Positions 42,778 through 51,863 of a stretch of DNA of 64,000 nt are shown here, piece after piece (position 1 is the stretch's first letter; the number at the start of each line of letters is the position of its first letter). The stretch spans positions 1,240,001-1,304,000 of the forward strand of contig NZ_FOXS01000001.1 of the NCBI RefSeq assembly GCF_900115775.1, given 5' to 3'. This DNA comes from Hymenobacter arizonensis. Lineage in GTDB: Bacteria > Bacteroidota > Bacteroidia > Cytophagales > Hymenobacteraceae. A program made the position numbers and the translations under genes. Below the pieces are notes generated by a model that was not told the origin of the DNA, made no database searches, and saw only the letters and a program-made list of their open reading frames with translations.

Positions 42778-44193
42778 TTAATAAGATTTATCGTCGTAAT
42801 CGTCAATCAACAGCCCTTTGGTGCGGGTGATGATGTCTTTGAAGAAGCGACTAGCCGCGCCGGGCTCCTTGGGTTTGGCCGGCTGAGGCGCGGGCGCAGG
42901 AGCGGCGGGCACCGAAGCCCGGGTTTCTACGGCCACGGAAGTAGGAGTTGGAGCGGGCGCCGGTGCGGCTGCCTGCGGAGCGTAATAGGAAGGAATAATC
43001 TGCTCCTCTTGCTCGTAGGGTGCCCGCGAGTTGTTCCGCTCGTCCAGCGAGTGGTAGCCCGACAGCACGAGGCCCACCGTGGTAGCGTACATCGGCGATT
43101 TCACCGCCTCAATGCGGCTTTTGCCGAGATGCTGGTTGGGGTAGCCAATGCGGGTATCCAAACCGGTGATGTACTCGGTGAGCTGCTCCAGGTTCTGCAG
43201 CTGCGAGCCGCCGCCCGTGAGCACGATGCCGGCCGACAGCTTGTCGTGCAGGCCCATGCGGTAGATTTCGGCATACACCAGCTCCATGATTTCCGACATG
43301 CGGGCCTCAATGATGTACGCCAGGTTCTTCAGCGACACTTCCTTGGGCGGACGGTTGGGCAAGCCGGGAATGCTCACGATTTCATAATCAGAAGCTTCCT
43401 CAGCAATGGCTTTGCCGAATTTCACTTTCAGCTGCTCAGCCTGGCCAGGAGCCACGTTGCAGCCAGCCTTGATGTCCTGCGTGATGATGTTGCCACCAAA
43501 CGGCAATACCGCCGCGTGGCGGATGATGCCATCCTTGAATACGGCTAGGTCAGTCGTGCCACCTCCGATGTCAATCAGGGCTACGCCAGCTTCCTTCTCC
43601 TCTTCGGAGAGGATGGACATGCTGCTCGCCAGCGGTTCCAAAATCAGGTCGGCAATTTCCAGCCCGGCTTTGGTCACGCACTTGTTGATGTTGTTAATGG
43701 CCGTGCTCTGAGCCGTGATGATGTGAAAGTTGCCTTCCAAACGCACGCCTTCGTAGCCCACGGGGTCGGCGATGCCTTCCTCATAGTCCACCTTGTAGTC
43801 CTGCGGCATCACGTGAATGATTTGCGAGCCGGGTTGGGTCACGAGGCGGTACATGTCCTGCGTGAGGCGGTTCACGTCGTCGGGCCCGATGGTGTCGTGC
43901 GAGTTGCGCGTGATGCTGCCGTTGTGCTGCAGGCTCTTGATGTGCTGGCCCGCAATGCCCACGTTTACCAATCCAATGCTAATTCCGGACTGTTCTTCGG
44001 CTTGCCGAATGGCCCGTTTTATTGCGTCGACGGTTTTGTCAATATTGAGCACAATGCCCCGCGAAACGCCTTCGGAGACAGCTTTGCCCATGCCGAGGAT
44101 TTCGAGTTTACCGAATTCGTTTTTGCGGCCTACCAAGGCGCAGATTTTTGTAGTGCCAATGTCGAGCCCGACGACGATTTTGTCTTGTTGCAT
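42778..44193 (-). CDS. ftsA: Cell division protein FtsA
   Basis: This 471-residue actin-fold ATPase tethers FtsZ to the membrane and recruits septal enzymes. VGLDIGTTKICALVGRKN is the phosphate-1 loop, ALIDIGGGTTDLAVFKDG the phosphate-2 loop, and AGIVLTGGGSQLQNLEQ the adenosine region. The C-terminus has a Pro/Ala-rich linker, then an amphipathic membrane-targeting helix (SRFFKDIITRTKGLLID) and an acidic end. The stop is followed by the ftsA-ftsZ stem-loop. Confidence 0.97.
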   Translation of the reverse strand: MQQDKIVVGLDIGTTKICALVGRKNEFGKLEILGMGKAVSEGVSRGIVLNIDKTVDAIKRAIRQAEEQSGISIGLVNVGIAGQHIKSLQHNGSITRNSHDTIGPDDVNRLTQDMYRLVTQPGSQIIHVMPQDYKVDYEEGIADPVGYEGVRLEGNFHIITAQSTAINNINKCVTKAGLEIADLILEPLASSMSILSEEEKEAGVALIDIGGGTTDLAVFKDGIIRHAAVLPFGGNIITQDIKAGCNVAPGQAEQLKVKFGKAIAEEASDYEIVSIPGLPNRPPKEVSLKNLAYIIEARMSEIMELVYAEIYRMGLHDKLSAGIVLTGGGSQLQNLEQLTEYITGLDTRIGYPNQHLGKSRIEAVKSPMYATTVGLVLSGYHSLDERNNSRAPYEQEEQIIPSYYAPQAAAPAPAPTPTSVAVETRASVPAAPAPAPQPAKPKEPGAASRFFKDIITRTKGLLIDDYDDKSY

Positions 44194-44277
44194 AGGAGCG
44201 GTGCTGGCGAGCGTGAAGAAAGCTGGGGTTGGGAATTGAGAGATTGGGGACCTTACGGTCTATTTTTCAGCGAATTA

Positions 44278-45036
44278 CTATTCGCAGATAATTTGGTTTT
44301 TGTATTCGACGTTTACGCGGTGGTAGGTGTCCCACCCCAAAACTGACGGAATTTGCCGGTAAAATACCATAAGCTTGGCGAATTTCTCGGAAATATTTTC
44401 GGGCATCCCGAATTCTACACGTTGGTCGCCTACTTGCTGCGTGAAGGAGAGCTTGCCGCCCGGTTCGATAAATACTTCCGATACCTGCGCTTTCCAGAAC
44501 TCGTGCTCGTCCACGTAGCGCAAGAACTCGAGGTAGCGGCGCCCGGTACTGTCCCGGAAAAATGCACTTGGCAAGCTGGCTCCATTGGGCCGCGCCACAG
44601 TGGCCACCCGGGCCGTAAACAAGGGCGAAAGGGGCAGGGTATGCCCCTCGGCGTCCACGTAGGTATCGAGGCGGGTGTCGGGGTGGGTGAGGCGAGCAAT
44701 GGGCCGGTTTTGGCGAATATCGGCGTGCAGGTTGCCAGCCAGGTCGCGGTAAACCTGAGCTTCGCGTACAAATGGATGCGCCCGCACCCGGGCTTCCAAC
44801 TCTTGCAAGCGGGGGCCTTCGGGTAGGGTACCCACCACGGGTTCGGCGCCGCCTTTGGTGAGCAAGGCCGTTACGCCCCGCTCGCTGATGAAGTAGTTAT
44901 CGAATTCGTTGGCGATGTTGACGGAAACTGCGCCTACCGGGCGGCTGGCCTGGCGCAAAGCAGCAAATACGCCCAGCCCGCCCAGCACCAGGAGGCAAGC
45001 AGCGGCTACAAGTAAGTTTCTAACGGTGCGGTCCAA
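44278..45036 (-). CDS. ftsQ: Cell division protein FtsQ
   Basis: The 252-residue protein has a single N-terminal membrane helix (LLVAAACLLVLGGLGVFAAL), then a POTRA-like domain (HPFVREAQVYRDLAGNLHAD and QNRPIARLTH) and a beta domain ending in a conserved VEYKNQ segment. It connects cytoplasmic and periplasmic parts of the divisome. No ATG is available: the start codon is TTG at 45036, with the helix beginning 7 codons later. It lies between murC and ftsA, as usual in Bacteroidota. Confidence 0.9.
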   Translation of the reverse strand: MDRTVRNLLVAAACLLVLGGLGVFAALRQASRPVGAVSVNIANEFDNYFISERGVTALLTKGGAEPVVGTLPEGPRLQELEARVRAHPFVREAQVYRDLAGNLHADIRQNRPIARLTHPDTRLDTYVDAEGHTLPLSPLFTARVATVARPNGASLPSAFFRDSTGRRYLEFLRYVDEHEFWKAQVSEVFIEPGGKLSFTQQVGDQRVEFGMPENISEKFAKLMVFYRQIPSVLGWDTYHRVNVEYKNQIICE

Positions 45037-45134
45037 AAGCGGAAAGGGTATTGGGGTGAATTATAAAACGCTGCGGTGTTCTTTTGAAATACAGCGTTTC
45101 TCTCTGTTTGAAGTTTGCTTTCGAATTGATTTTA

Positions 45135-46532
45135 TTATTTCCAACGCTCGGTTAAAATCAATTTTAATTGCGGTACCAAGGTGTCAATATCCCCTGCTCC
45201 CACTGTTGCCAAAACATCAAATGTGTCATCGGCTTGGGCGGCGGCCAGAACTTGCTCTTTGGTTAGTATGGCTTTAATGAGAGCCGTGATGTTGGCCAGA
45301 ATTATTTCGGAGGTAACACCCGGCAACGGCTTCTCGCGGGCTGGGTAAATATCCAACAAAAATACCTCATCTGCAATACTTAAGCTCTTGGAAAAGCCCT
45401 CTGCGAAGTCCCGCGTACGGGTGAAAAGATGAGGTTGAAAAATAACCCGCAGCCGTTTACCCGGATATAAGGTGCGAACGGAACGCAGGAAAGCCTCTAT
45501 TTCGCGTGGATGATGGGCATAATCGTCCAGATAAACGTTTTTGCCAGCAGTAACTACAAATTCAAAGCGTCTTTTCACGCCGCGATAAGCTGCTACGGCC
45601 GCACGTAATTTTTCAGAATTAATGCCGTGAATTTGCGCCACTGCTGCCGCCGCCAGCATGTTTTCTACATTGTGGTAGCCGGGCACTGCCAATTCTAAGT
45701 TGGCTACCGTACCCTGTGGGCCGCGCAAGTCGAAATGAAACTGGTGCCCTTCGGCCGAAATATCGTGGGCGTAAAGCTCCGGCCCCTGCTCAGCCGAAAG
45801 TCCGTAGCGAATAACAGTAGTGCCGGCCGGGGCCGCGGCTGCCACGCTGGGGTCAGCGGTATGATTAATTAATAGCGTGCCGCCGGGTTTTATTTGACCG
45901 ACAAATTGGCGGAACGATTCTATTAATGCGTTTTGGTCGCCGTAAATGTCCAGGTGGTCAGCATCGGTACTGGTCACGATGGCTACGTCAGGAAACAGCG
46001 TCAGGAAGCTGCGGTCGTATTCATCAGCCTCTACCACTATGGGCGCTTCCAGTGTCTTTGGCAGCAGCAGGTTGCTGCCCAGGTTCACGGCAATACCGCC
46101 CAGGAAAGCACCAGCGTCGAGGCCGGCGTGGTGCAGCAAGTGCGCCACCATGCTGCTGGTGGTGGTTTTGCCGTGGGTGCCCGCCACCGCTATAGTGTAG
46201 CGGCCCTGCGTGAGCACGCCCAGCACCTGACTACGCTTGCGAATGTCGTAGCCTTCGGTGCGCAGCCATGCCCATTCCACGCTCTCAGCTGGAATGGCGG
46301 GCGTTAGTACTACTAATGTTTCGAGGCGGTTCTCGCGAATCTCCAGCGGGATGTTTTCTACGGCGTCGGCGTAATGCACGGCAATACCCTCAGTTACCAA
46401 AGCCTGTGTAAGGGGCGTTTCGGTTTTATCATACCCACTTACTTGATGGCCATTTGCCCGAAACCAACGCGCCAACGCCGACATGCCAATGCCGCCAATA
46501 CCAAGAAAGAAAACGTAGGGGAATTGCTTCAA
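45135..46532 (-). CDS. murC: UDP-N-acetylmuramate--L-alanine ligase
   Basis: This 465-residue Mur ligase (EC 6.3.2.8) adds L-alanine to UDP-MurNAc. FFLGIGGIGMSALARWF is the N-terminal Rossmann site, VAGTHGKTTTSSMVAHLL the ATP loop, and EADEYDRSFLTL with DDYAHHPREIEAFL the substrate and Mg parts. The start codon is TTG at 46532, with MKQFPYVF directly before the glycine motif; no ATG fits. It lies between murG and ftsQ. Confidence 0.95.
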   Translation of the reverse strand: MKQFPYVFFLGIGGIGMSALARWFRANGHQVSGYDKTETPLTQALVTEGIAVHYADAVENIPLEIRENRLETLVVLTPAIPAESVEWAWLRTEGYDIRKRSQVLGVLTQGRYTIAVAGTHGKTTTSSMVAHLLHHAGLDAGAFLGGIAVNLGSNLLLPKTLEAPIVVEADEYDRSFLTLFPDVAIVTSTDADHLDIYGDQNALIESFRQFVGQIKPGGTLLINHTADPSVAAAAPAGTTVIRYGLSAEQGPELYAHDISAEGHQFHFDLRGPQGTVANLELAVPGYHNVENMLAAAAVAQIHGINSEKLRAAVAAYRGVKRRFEFVVTAGKNVYLDDYAHHPREIEAFLRSVRTLYPGKRLRVIFQPHLFTRTRDFAEGFSKSLSIADEVFLLDIYPAREKPLPGVTSEIILANITALIKAILTKEQVLAAAQADDTFDVLATVGAGDIDTLVPQLKLILTERWK

Positions 46533-46539
46533 AACTCGA

Positions 46540-46623
46540 ATTAAAATTTATGAATTATTAATTAAAAATGGGTTGACGCAGCCGCAGCGTGCGGTTACCG
46601 CAGGGCTTATTAATTATTCATCT
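46540..46623. repeat. AT-rich spacer between murC and murG
   Basis: Two ATTAATT-rich blocks (ATGAATTATTAATTAA and TTATTAATTATTCAT) flank a GC-rich middle. They are imperfect inverted repeats of the AT-rich spacer type. Confidence 0.35.
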
Positions 46624-47724
46624 TTACTTTTTAATTAATTGCAAAAGCTCATCCACAATCATGGCAGTAGCATTAGGCCGGGCCAGCTCCCGCACCCGCG
46701 TGCTGAGCTGCTGCTGCCGCTCAGTGTCGCCGAGCAGGCGGAGGGCTTCGTCGTAGAGGCGGGCCTGGGCGTGCTCGTCGGTGATGAGTACCGCAGCGCC
46801 TTTGCTCGCCAGCGAGAGCGCATTTTTGGTTTGGTGGTCTTCGGCCACGTTGGGCGAAGGCACCAGAATGCTGGCCTTCCCGGTCAGGCACAGCTCCGAG
46901 ACGGAAAGGGCGCCGGCGCGACTAATAACAACATCGGCCGCTGCGTAAGCCAAATCCATGCGTTTGATGAATTCGAGCGCGTGTAGGTTATCGGCTTGGT
47001 AAGGACCGGCGAGCCGTTCGGCTTCGGGGAAATACAGCTTGCCGGTTTGCCAAAGCAGCTGCACACCCGCGTCGCGGAGTTGTTGCAGGGCCGCGGCGGT
47101 GGCCAGGTTGAGGGTGCGAGCGCCCAAGCTGCCGCCTATTACGAGCAGTGTTTTCTTATCAGGGTTTAAGCCGAAAAACCGGAGAGCTTCGGCGCGGTCG
47201 CCATCGGCAATTTCCGTACGCACGGGATTGCCAGTGAGCACGATTTTTTCTTTAGGAAAGAACTTCTCCATGCCATCGTAAGCCACGCAAATGCGACCCA
47301 CACGGCGGCCCAGCAATTTGTTGACCAAGCCGGCGTAGGAATTCTGTTCCTGAATAAGCGAGGGAATGGCCCGCGACGTGGCAGCCAACAGCACCGGAGC
47401 CGAGGCATAGCCTCCCACCCCTACCACGGCATCGGGCCGGAATTCTTCAATCAAGCGGCCAGCTTTGCGCACCGAGCGGAACACCCGCACCGGAAACATC
47501 AGGTTTTGCGGGGTGAGGCGGCGTTGCAGGCCGGTGATGTCGAGGCCCACAATCTTGTAGCCGGCATCGGGCACGCGGGTCATTTCCATGCGGCCGTTGG
47601 CGCCCACAAATAGGATTTCGGTATCGGGCAGGCGGCGGCGCAGCTCGTTGGCAATGGCCACGGCCGGAAAAATGTGCCCGCCGGTGCCGCCACCGCTGAT
47701 GATGACGCGAAGAGGATTGGTCAT
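46624..47724 (-). CDS. murG: UDP-GlcNAc:lipid I N-acetylglucosaminyltransferase MurG
   Basis: This 366-residue GT-B enzyme makes lipid II on the inner face of the inner membrane (EC 2.4.1.227). VIISGGGTGGHIFPAVAIAN is the first glycine loop. IQEQNSYAGLVNKLL, LLVIGGSLGARTLN and SRAGALSVSELCLTGKASIL are the donor and membrane parts, in that order. The ATG at 47724 gives the family start; the frame extends upstream to 47751. It lies downstream of ftsW with a short repeat in the gap. Confidence 0.97.
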   Translation of the reverse strand: MTNPLRVIISGGGTGGHIFPAVAIANELRRRLPDTEILFVGANGRMEMTRVPDAGYKIVGLDITGLQRRLTPQNLMFPVRVFRSVRKAGRLIEEFRPDAVVGVGGYASAPVLLAATSRAIPSLIQEQNSYAGLVNKLLGRRVGRICVAYDGMEKFFPKEKIVLTGNPVRTEIADGDRAEALRFFGLNPDKKTLLVIGGSLGARTLNLATAAALQQLRDAGVQLLWQTGKLYFPEAERLAGPYQADNLHALEFIKRMDLAYAAADVVISRAGALSVSELCLTGKASILVPSPNVAEDHQTKNALSLASKGAAVLITDEHAQARLYDEALRLLGDTERQQQLSTRVRELARPNATAMIVDELLQLIKK

Positions 47725-47736
47725 GTGTAGGAGAAC

Positions 47737-47763
47737 GTCCTGCTTCGACAAGCTCAGCAGGAC
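47737..47763. repeat. Short AGCAGGAC palindrome between ftsW and murG
   Basis: GTCCTGCT (47737) and AGCAGGAC (47756) form an inverted repeat with a 11-base loop containing AAGCTC. It appears to be a short relative of the CATGCTGAGC family. Confidence 0.5.
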
Positions 47764-47773
47764 CGTTTAAGCA

Positions 47774-48967
47774 TTAAGCATACGCGGCGCGCTTGCTGGG
47801 GATACGTGCCGCGTCGTCGGGTTCGCCGGTCATGGGGCGCACCTCGCGCTCACCACGACTGACCGCCAGAATGATGCCGATGCTGATGCCAGTGAAAATA
47901 AGTGAGGTGCCGCCCATGCTCAGCAGGGGCAGCGGCAGGCCGGTAATGGGGCCCAGCCCCACGGCCACGCCCATGTTCACGAGGGCCTGCAGCACGAGGC
48001 TGAAGCTAAGCCCCGCCGAAAGCAAGCCGCCGAAAGCGCCGTAGCTATTCATCACGGTTTTGAGCCCTCGATAGAGAAACGCTAGGTAAAGGAACAGCAC
48101 CACGGCGCCGCCAATCAGGCCGTATTCTTCGATGATGATGGCGTAGATAAAGTCGGAATACGGGTGCGGTAAGATGTTGCGTTCGGTGCTTTTGCCCGGG
48201 CCCTTGCCCGTGACACCGCCCGTGGCAATGGCAATGTAGCTGTGCTCCAACTGGAAGGGCACTTTTTTATTGGGGTCGCTGGCGCTGTCGAAATGGTTGG
48301 TAACGCGTGAGATAACCGTTTTGCCGCGCTGACCCGTGGCCAGACCGGCCCCGCCCACTACGGCCCCGATGGCAATCATCACGGCCATTTGGCGAAGCGG
48401 CACGCGGCCGATGAACATCAGCAGCAGGCAGGTAGCGAACAGCAGCAGCGCCGTCGAGGCATTACTCAGGATGATAAGTCCGCAGATAATGCCGACCCAC
48501 AGCATTACCGGAAACAGCGTGGTCCAGAAGTCGTCGAGGTGCTGCTGACGGCGGCTAAGCATGCTGGCCAAGTGCGAAATCAGGGCCAGCTTGGCCAAGT
48601 CAGAAGGCTGAAAGGTTTGGTTAATAACCGGAATGGTGAGCCAACGCGACGCCTCGTTGATGTTCGAGCCCATGAGGTAGGTGAACAGCAGCAGCGGCAC
48701 CGAAATCAGCAGGGCGTACAACGCCAGGCGGGAGTAGTAGCGGTAATCAATGCGGTGGGCCAGCCACATAAAGCCCAGCCCCACGAGAATCAGGGCGGTG
48801 TGCTTAAAGAGAAAATGTTCGGTGTTGCCGTCCATTTTCTTGTAAGCCAGCGTGCCGGTAGCCGAATACACCACCGCAATACTGATAAAAGAGAACAGCA
48901 GCACGATGGCCCACAGAATGGGGTCGCCCTTGAGGCTGCGTTGCAACAGGTTTTGTCTGGGTTCCAT
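47774..48967 (-). CDS. ftsW: Peptidoglycan glycosyltransferase FtsW
   Basis: The 397-residue SEDS-family protein polymerises glycan strands at the septum with FtsI. It has ten hydrophobic segments. NEASRWLTIPVINQTFQPSD carries the conserved core. KVPFQLEHSYIAIATGGVTG, then GKGPGKSTERNILPHPYSDF with IYAIIIEEYG, are further SEDS motifs. A basic tail ends the protein. The ATG at 48967 directly abuts a G-rich repeat. Confidence 0.96.
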   Translation of the reverse strand: MEPRQNLLQRSLKGDPILWAIVLLFSFISIAVVYSATGTLAYKKMDGNTEHFLFKHTALILVGLGFMWLAHRIDYRYYSRLALYALLISVPLLLFTYLMGSNINEASRWLTIPVINQTFQPSDLAKLALISHLASMLSRRQQHLDDFWTTLFPVMLWVGIICGLIILSNASTALLLFATCLLLMFIGRVPLRQMAVMIAIGAVVGGAGLATGQRGKTVISRVTNHFDSASDPNKKVPFQLEHSYIAIATGGVTGKGPGKSTERNILPHPYSDFIYAIIIEEYGLIGGAVVLFLYLAFLYRGLKTVMNSYGAFGGLLSAGLSFSLVLQALVNMGVAVGLGPITGLPLPLLSMGGTSLIFTGISIGIILAVSRGEREVRPMTGEPDDAARIPSKRAAYA

Positions 48968-48973
48968 GAGGTG

Positions 48974-49063
48974 AGGGTATGAGGGTGTGGGGGTATGAGT
49001 TTGTAGTATGGTCGAGATAGAAGCGGCAAACTTTTACCCCCCCATCCTCCCACCCTCATTACA
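48974..49063. repeat. G-rich inverted repeat between ftsW and murD
   Basis: GAGGTGAGGGTATGAGGGTG and CCCCCCATCCTCCCACCCTC are imperfect reverse complements on either side of a 30-base spacer, one inside the 3' end of murD. Confidence 0.5.
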
Positions 49064-50428
49064 TAATTCCGACACGGCGGCGGCAAATTGCCGGCCCCGG
49101 TCTTCGTAGTTTTTGAATAGGTCGAAGCTGGCGCAGCAGGGCGAGAGCAGCACCACGTCGCCAGATTCCGCAAGGGCCGCGGCGCGGGCTACGGCGTCAG
49201 TCATGCGTTGGGTTTCCTCCACATGAGGCACTATCTCGACGAAAGCATCGTGAAGCTTTGCATTGTCGACGCCCAGGCACACGAGGGCTTTCACACGGGA
49301 CGCGGCCAAGCCCAACAGGCTATTGTAATTGTTGCCTTTGTCGGTGCCGCCCGCAATCCAGACGATGGGCTGCTGAATACCGTCGAGGGCGTACCAGGCT
49401 GCTTCCACATTGGTGGCCTTGCTGTCGTTGATGAAGCGGACACCATTGATTTCACCAACTAGCTGCAGGCGGTGGTCAGCGTTTTGGAAGGTGGCCAGGC
49501 CGGCTTCTATTTGCTCGGTGCTCAGGCCGGCTATGCGGGCGGCGAGCACGGCAGCGGCCATGTTCTGCTGGTTGTGCTGGCCGATGAGCGGCGACTGCGC
49601 CACCCGCACCACATCAACCGTGCTTTCGGGGTAGCTGGGCAGGTGCAGCCGTAGCGTACCATCGGGCCCGTACCAGCCGGCCAGGTTTTCGCCGGCGTTG
49701 CCGCTATCGAACTCCTTGTCGAAAGCCAGCGCGTTTCTCTGAAACTCAGAGGCTGCTACGGCTTTGTTGGTTTCGGGGTCGGCCGCGTTGTAGATGAAGC
49801 AACAGCTAACGTTGCGGGTTATGCGGAGCTTGGCTTGCGCGTATTTCTCCAGCGAGTACTCGTAGCGGTCGAGGTGGTCGGGGGTGATGTTGAGCAGCAC
49901 GGCCACCCAGGGACGGAAGTCGTGCATATCGTCGAGTTGGAAGCTGCTTAACTCCAGCACGTAGTAATCGTGCTTATCGGCTATTACCTGCTCGGCCAAG
50001 CTATAACCCACATTGCCGGCCAGACCCACGTTCAGGCCGGCGCTTTTCAGCAGGTGGTAGGTGAGCAGCGTGGTGGTGGTTTTGCCGTTGGTGCCCGTTA
50101 TGCAAATGCTCTTGGCTTGGGTGTACCGCCCAGCAAACTCAATTTCAGAAACGATGGAAGTGCCTTTTTCCCGCAAAGCCTGGATGACCGGAGCCTTTTC
50201 GGGAATACCCGGGCTTTTGATTACCTCATCGGCAGCCAGAATTTTGTCGAGGGTGTGCTGGTTTTCTTCGAAGGTAATGCCGGCCTGGGTGAGCTTATCC
50301 TTGTAGACGGGCAGGATGGCGCCGCGGTCGGACACAAACACGGAGTGGCCTTTAGCCTGCGCCAACAGCGCCGCTCCTACCCCACTTTCGGCTGCTCCGA
50401 GGATTACAATATTCTTTTTATCTGTCAT
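49034..50428 (-). CDS. murD: UDP-N-acetylmuramoyl-L-alanine--D-glutamate ligase
   Basis: This 464-residue Mur ligase (EC 6.3.2.9) adds D-glutamate. IVILGAAESGVGAALLAQAK is the N-terminal glycine site, ITGTNGKTTTTLLTYHLLKS the ATP loop, and INDSKATNVEAAWYAL the substrate region. The ATG at 50428 lies inside a palindromic repeat arm (CAGCATGACA on the minus strand). The last residues (EGGRMGG) read out of a G-rich repeat, so both ends of the gene are shaped by repeats. Confidence 0.95.
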   Translation of the reverse strand: MTDKKNIVILGAAESGVGAALLAQAKGHSVFVSDRGAILPVYKDKLTQAGITFEENQHTLDKILAADEVIKSPGIPEKAPVIQALREKGTSIVSEIEFAGRYTQAKSICITGTNGKTTTTLLTYHLLKSAGLNVGLAGNVGYSLAEQVIADKHDYYVLELSSFQLDDMHDFRPWVAVLLNITPDHLDRYEYSLEKYAQAKLRITRNVSCCFIYNAADPETNKAVAASEFQRNALAFDKEFDSGNAGENLAGWYGPDGTLRLHLPSYPESTVDVVRVAQSPLIGQHNQQNMAAAVLAARIAGLSTEQIEAGLATFQNADHRLQLVGEINGVRFINDSKATNVEAAWYALDGIQQPIVWIAGGTDKGNNYNSLLGLAASRVKALVCLGVDNAKLHDAFVEIVPHVEETQRMTDAVARAAALAESGDVVLLSPCCASFDLFKNYEDRGRQFAAAVSELCNEGGRMGG

Positions 50429-50516
50429 GCTGAGGCACGAAGCATCTTATCACGTTCGAGTTGAAAATCCAGGCAGTGCGACCGTGATAAGGTCCTTCGC
50501 TCCGCTCAGGATGACA
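50423..50516. repeat. CATGCTGAGC/GAAGCATC palindromic repeat, copy C (imperfect)
   Basis: Left arm TGTCATGCTGAGGCACGAAG at 50423 and right arm CTTCGCTCCGCTCAGGATGA ending at 50514 are imperfect inverted arms, with CATCTTATCACG and CGTGATAAGG inside. The left arm overlaps the murD start codon. Confidence 0.6.
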
Positions 50517-50524
50517 AGCGCTGT

Positions 50525-51745
50525 TTAGCGCAGCTTTAAGGTAACCAAGGTAATGACAGCCAGCATGATGCCGACAATCCAAAAGCGCGAGACGATTTTG
50601 GATTCGTGGTAGCCCAGCTTCTGGTAGTGGTGGTGTAGCGGCGACATGCGCAGCAAACGGCGACCTTCGCCGTACTTGCGCTTGGTGTATTTAAACCAGC
50701 TCACCTGCACCACAACCGACAGGTTTTCAATGATGAACACGCCGCACAGAATGGGAATCAGCAGCTCCTTGCGTACCACCAAGGCCAGCACCGTGATGAT
50801 GCCGCCCAGGGTAAGCGAACCCGTGTCGCCCATGAAAACCTGCGCTGGATAGGAGTTGTACCACAGGAAACCGATGCAGGCTCCTACAAAGGCCGTACAG
50901 AAAATAACTAGCTCGCCGGAGTCAGGAATGAACATGACATCCAGGTAATCAGCCAGTAGCGCGTTGCCGCTCACAAAGGCGAAAATGGCCAGCGTGATGC
51001 CGATAATGGCCGAAGTACCCGCCGCCAGGCCGTCGAGGCCGTCCGTCAGGTTGGCGCCGTTGCTGATGGCCGTCACCAGAAAGATGACGATGGGAATATA
51101 GAGGAAGCCGTAGAGCCCGTTGAAAATGGTGCCGGCCGTGGCGAACAAGTTGGCGTAGTTCAGCTCATTGTCCTTCATAAAGGGCACCGTGGTAATCATC
51201 AGATGCACGTCTTTGTAGAACTTGGTGGCATTGACGGTAGAAAACGTCCCGTTGGGCTGCAGGTACTCGCGGATGGTTATCTCGTTGCTATAAAATAGCA
51301 CCCAGCCCACCGTAATACCCAAGCCCACCTGACCCAGCACTTTAAACCGCCCGCTCAAGCCCTCTTTGTTCTTGCGAAAGACCTTAATATAGTCGTCCAA
51401 AAACCCAATCAGCCCCAGCCAAACGGTGCTCAGCAGCATCAGGATGATGTAGATGTTGCGCAACCGGGCCAGCAACAGCACCGGTACCAGAATGGCCAGA
51501 ATGATGATAAGGCCGCCCATGGTCGGGGTGCCTTTCTTCTCGTTTTGGCCCTGCAGGCCCAGGTCGCGCACGCTTTCGCCAATCTGCTTGCGCTGCAGAA
51601 TCTTAATAAGGCGGTGGCCAAAGGTGAGGGCAATGAGCAAGGAAATGACCACAGCCAACCCCGCACGAAAGGTGGTGTACTGAAACACCCCGATGCCGGG
51701 CAGATTGTAATGCTCGTTTAAGTAACGAAAAAGGTAATAAAGCAT
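50525..51745 (-). CDS. mraY: Phospho-N-acetylmuramoyl-pentapeptide transferase
   Basis: This 406-residue ten-helix enzyme attaches phospho-MurNAc-pentapeptide to undecaprenyl phosphate (EC 2.7.8.13). [16 protein letters not shown] carries the conserved [27 protein letters not shown] the second motif (DDY), [16 protein letters not shown] the NLTDGLDG motif, and [12 protein letters not shown] the FMGDTGS motif. [18 protein letters not shown] is the family's terminal loop. All catalytic motifs are intact. Confidence 0.97.
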   Translation of the reverse strand: MLYYLFRYLNEHYNLPGIGVFQYTTFRAGLAVVISLLIALTFGHRLIKILQRKQIGESVRDLGLQGQNEKKGTPTMGGLIIILAILVPVLLLARLRNIYIILMLLSTVWLGLIGFLDDYIKVFRKNKEGLSGRFKVLGQVGLGITVGWVLFYSNEITIREYLQPNGTFSTVNATKFYKDVHLMITTVPFMKDNELNYANLFATAGTIFNGLYGFLYIPIVIFLVTAISNGANLTDGLDGLAAGTSAIIGITLAIFAFVSGNALLADYLDVMFIPDSGELVIFCTAFVGACIGFLWYNSYPAQVFMGDTGSLTLGGIITVLALVVRKELLIPILCGVFIIENLSVVVQVSWFKYTKRKYGEGRRLLRMSPLHHHYQKLGYHESKIVSRFWIVGIMLAVITLVTLKLR

Positions 51746-51759
51746 TCAGGTACGGTTAG

Positions 51760-51862
51760 AATGTCATGCAGAGCGTAGCGAAGCATCTCGCGTGCTTTCA
51801 CTAATCCAGTCGATTGGATTACTGCCCCGAGCGAGATGCTTCGCTGCGCTCTGCATGACGTT
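51760..51862. repeat. CATGCAGAGC/GAAGCATC palindromic repeat, copy D
   Basis: Arms 51760-51791 and 51831-51862 (32 bases) are reverse complements with two differences. It ends one base before the murE stop codon, within the dcw transcription unit. Confidence 0.8.
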
Positions 51863-51863
51863 T

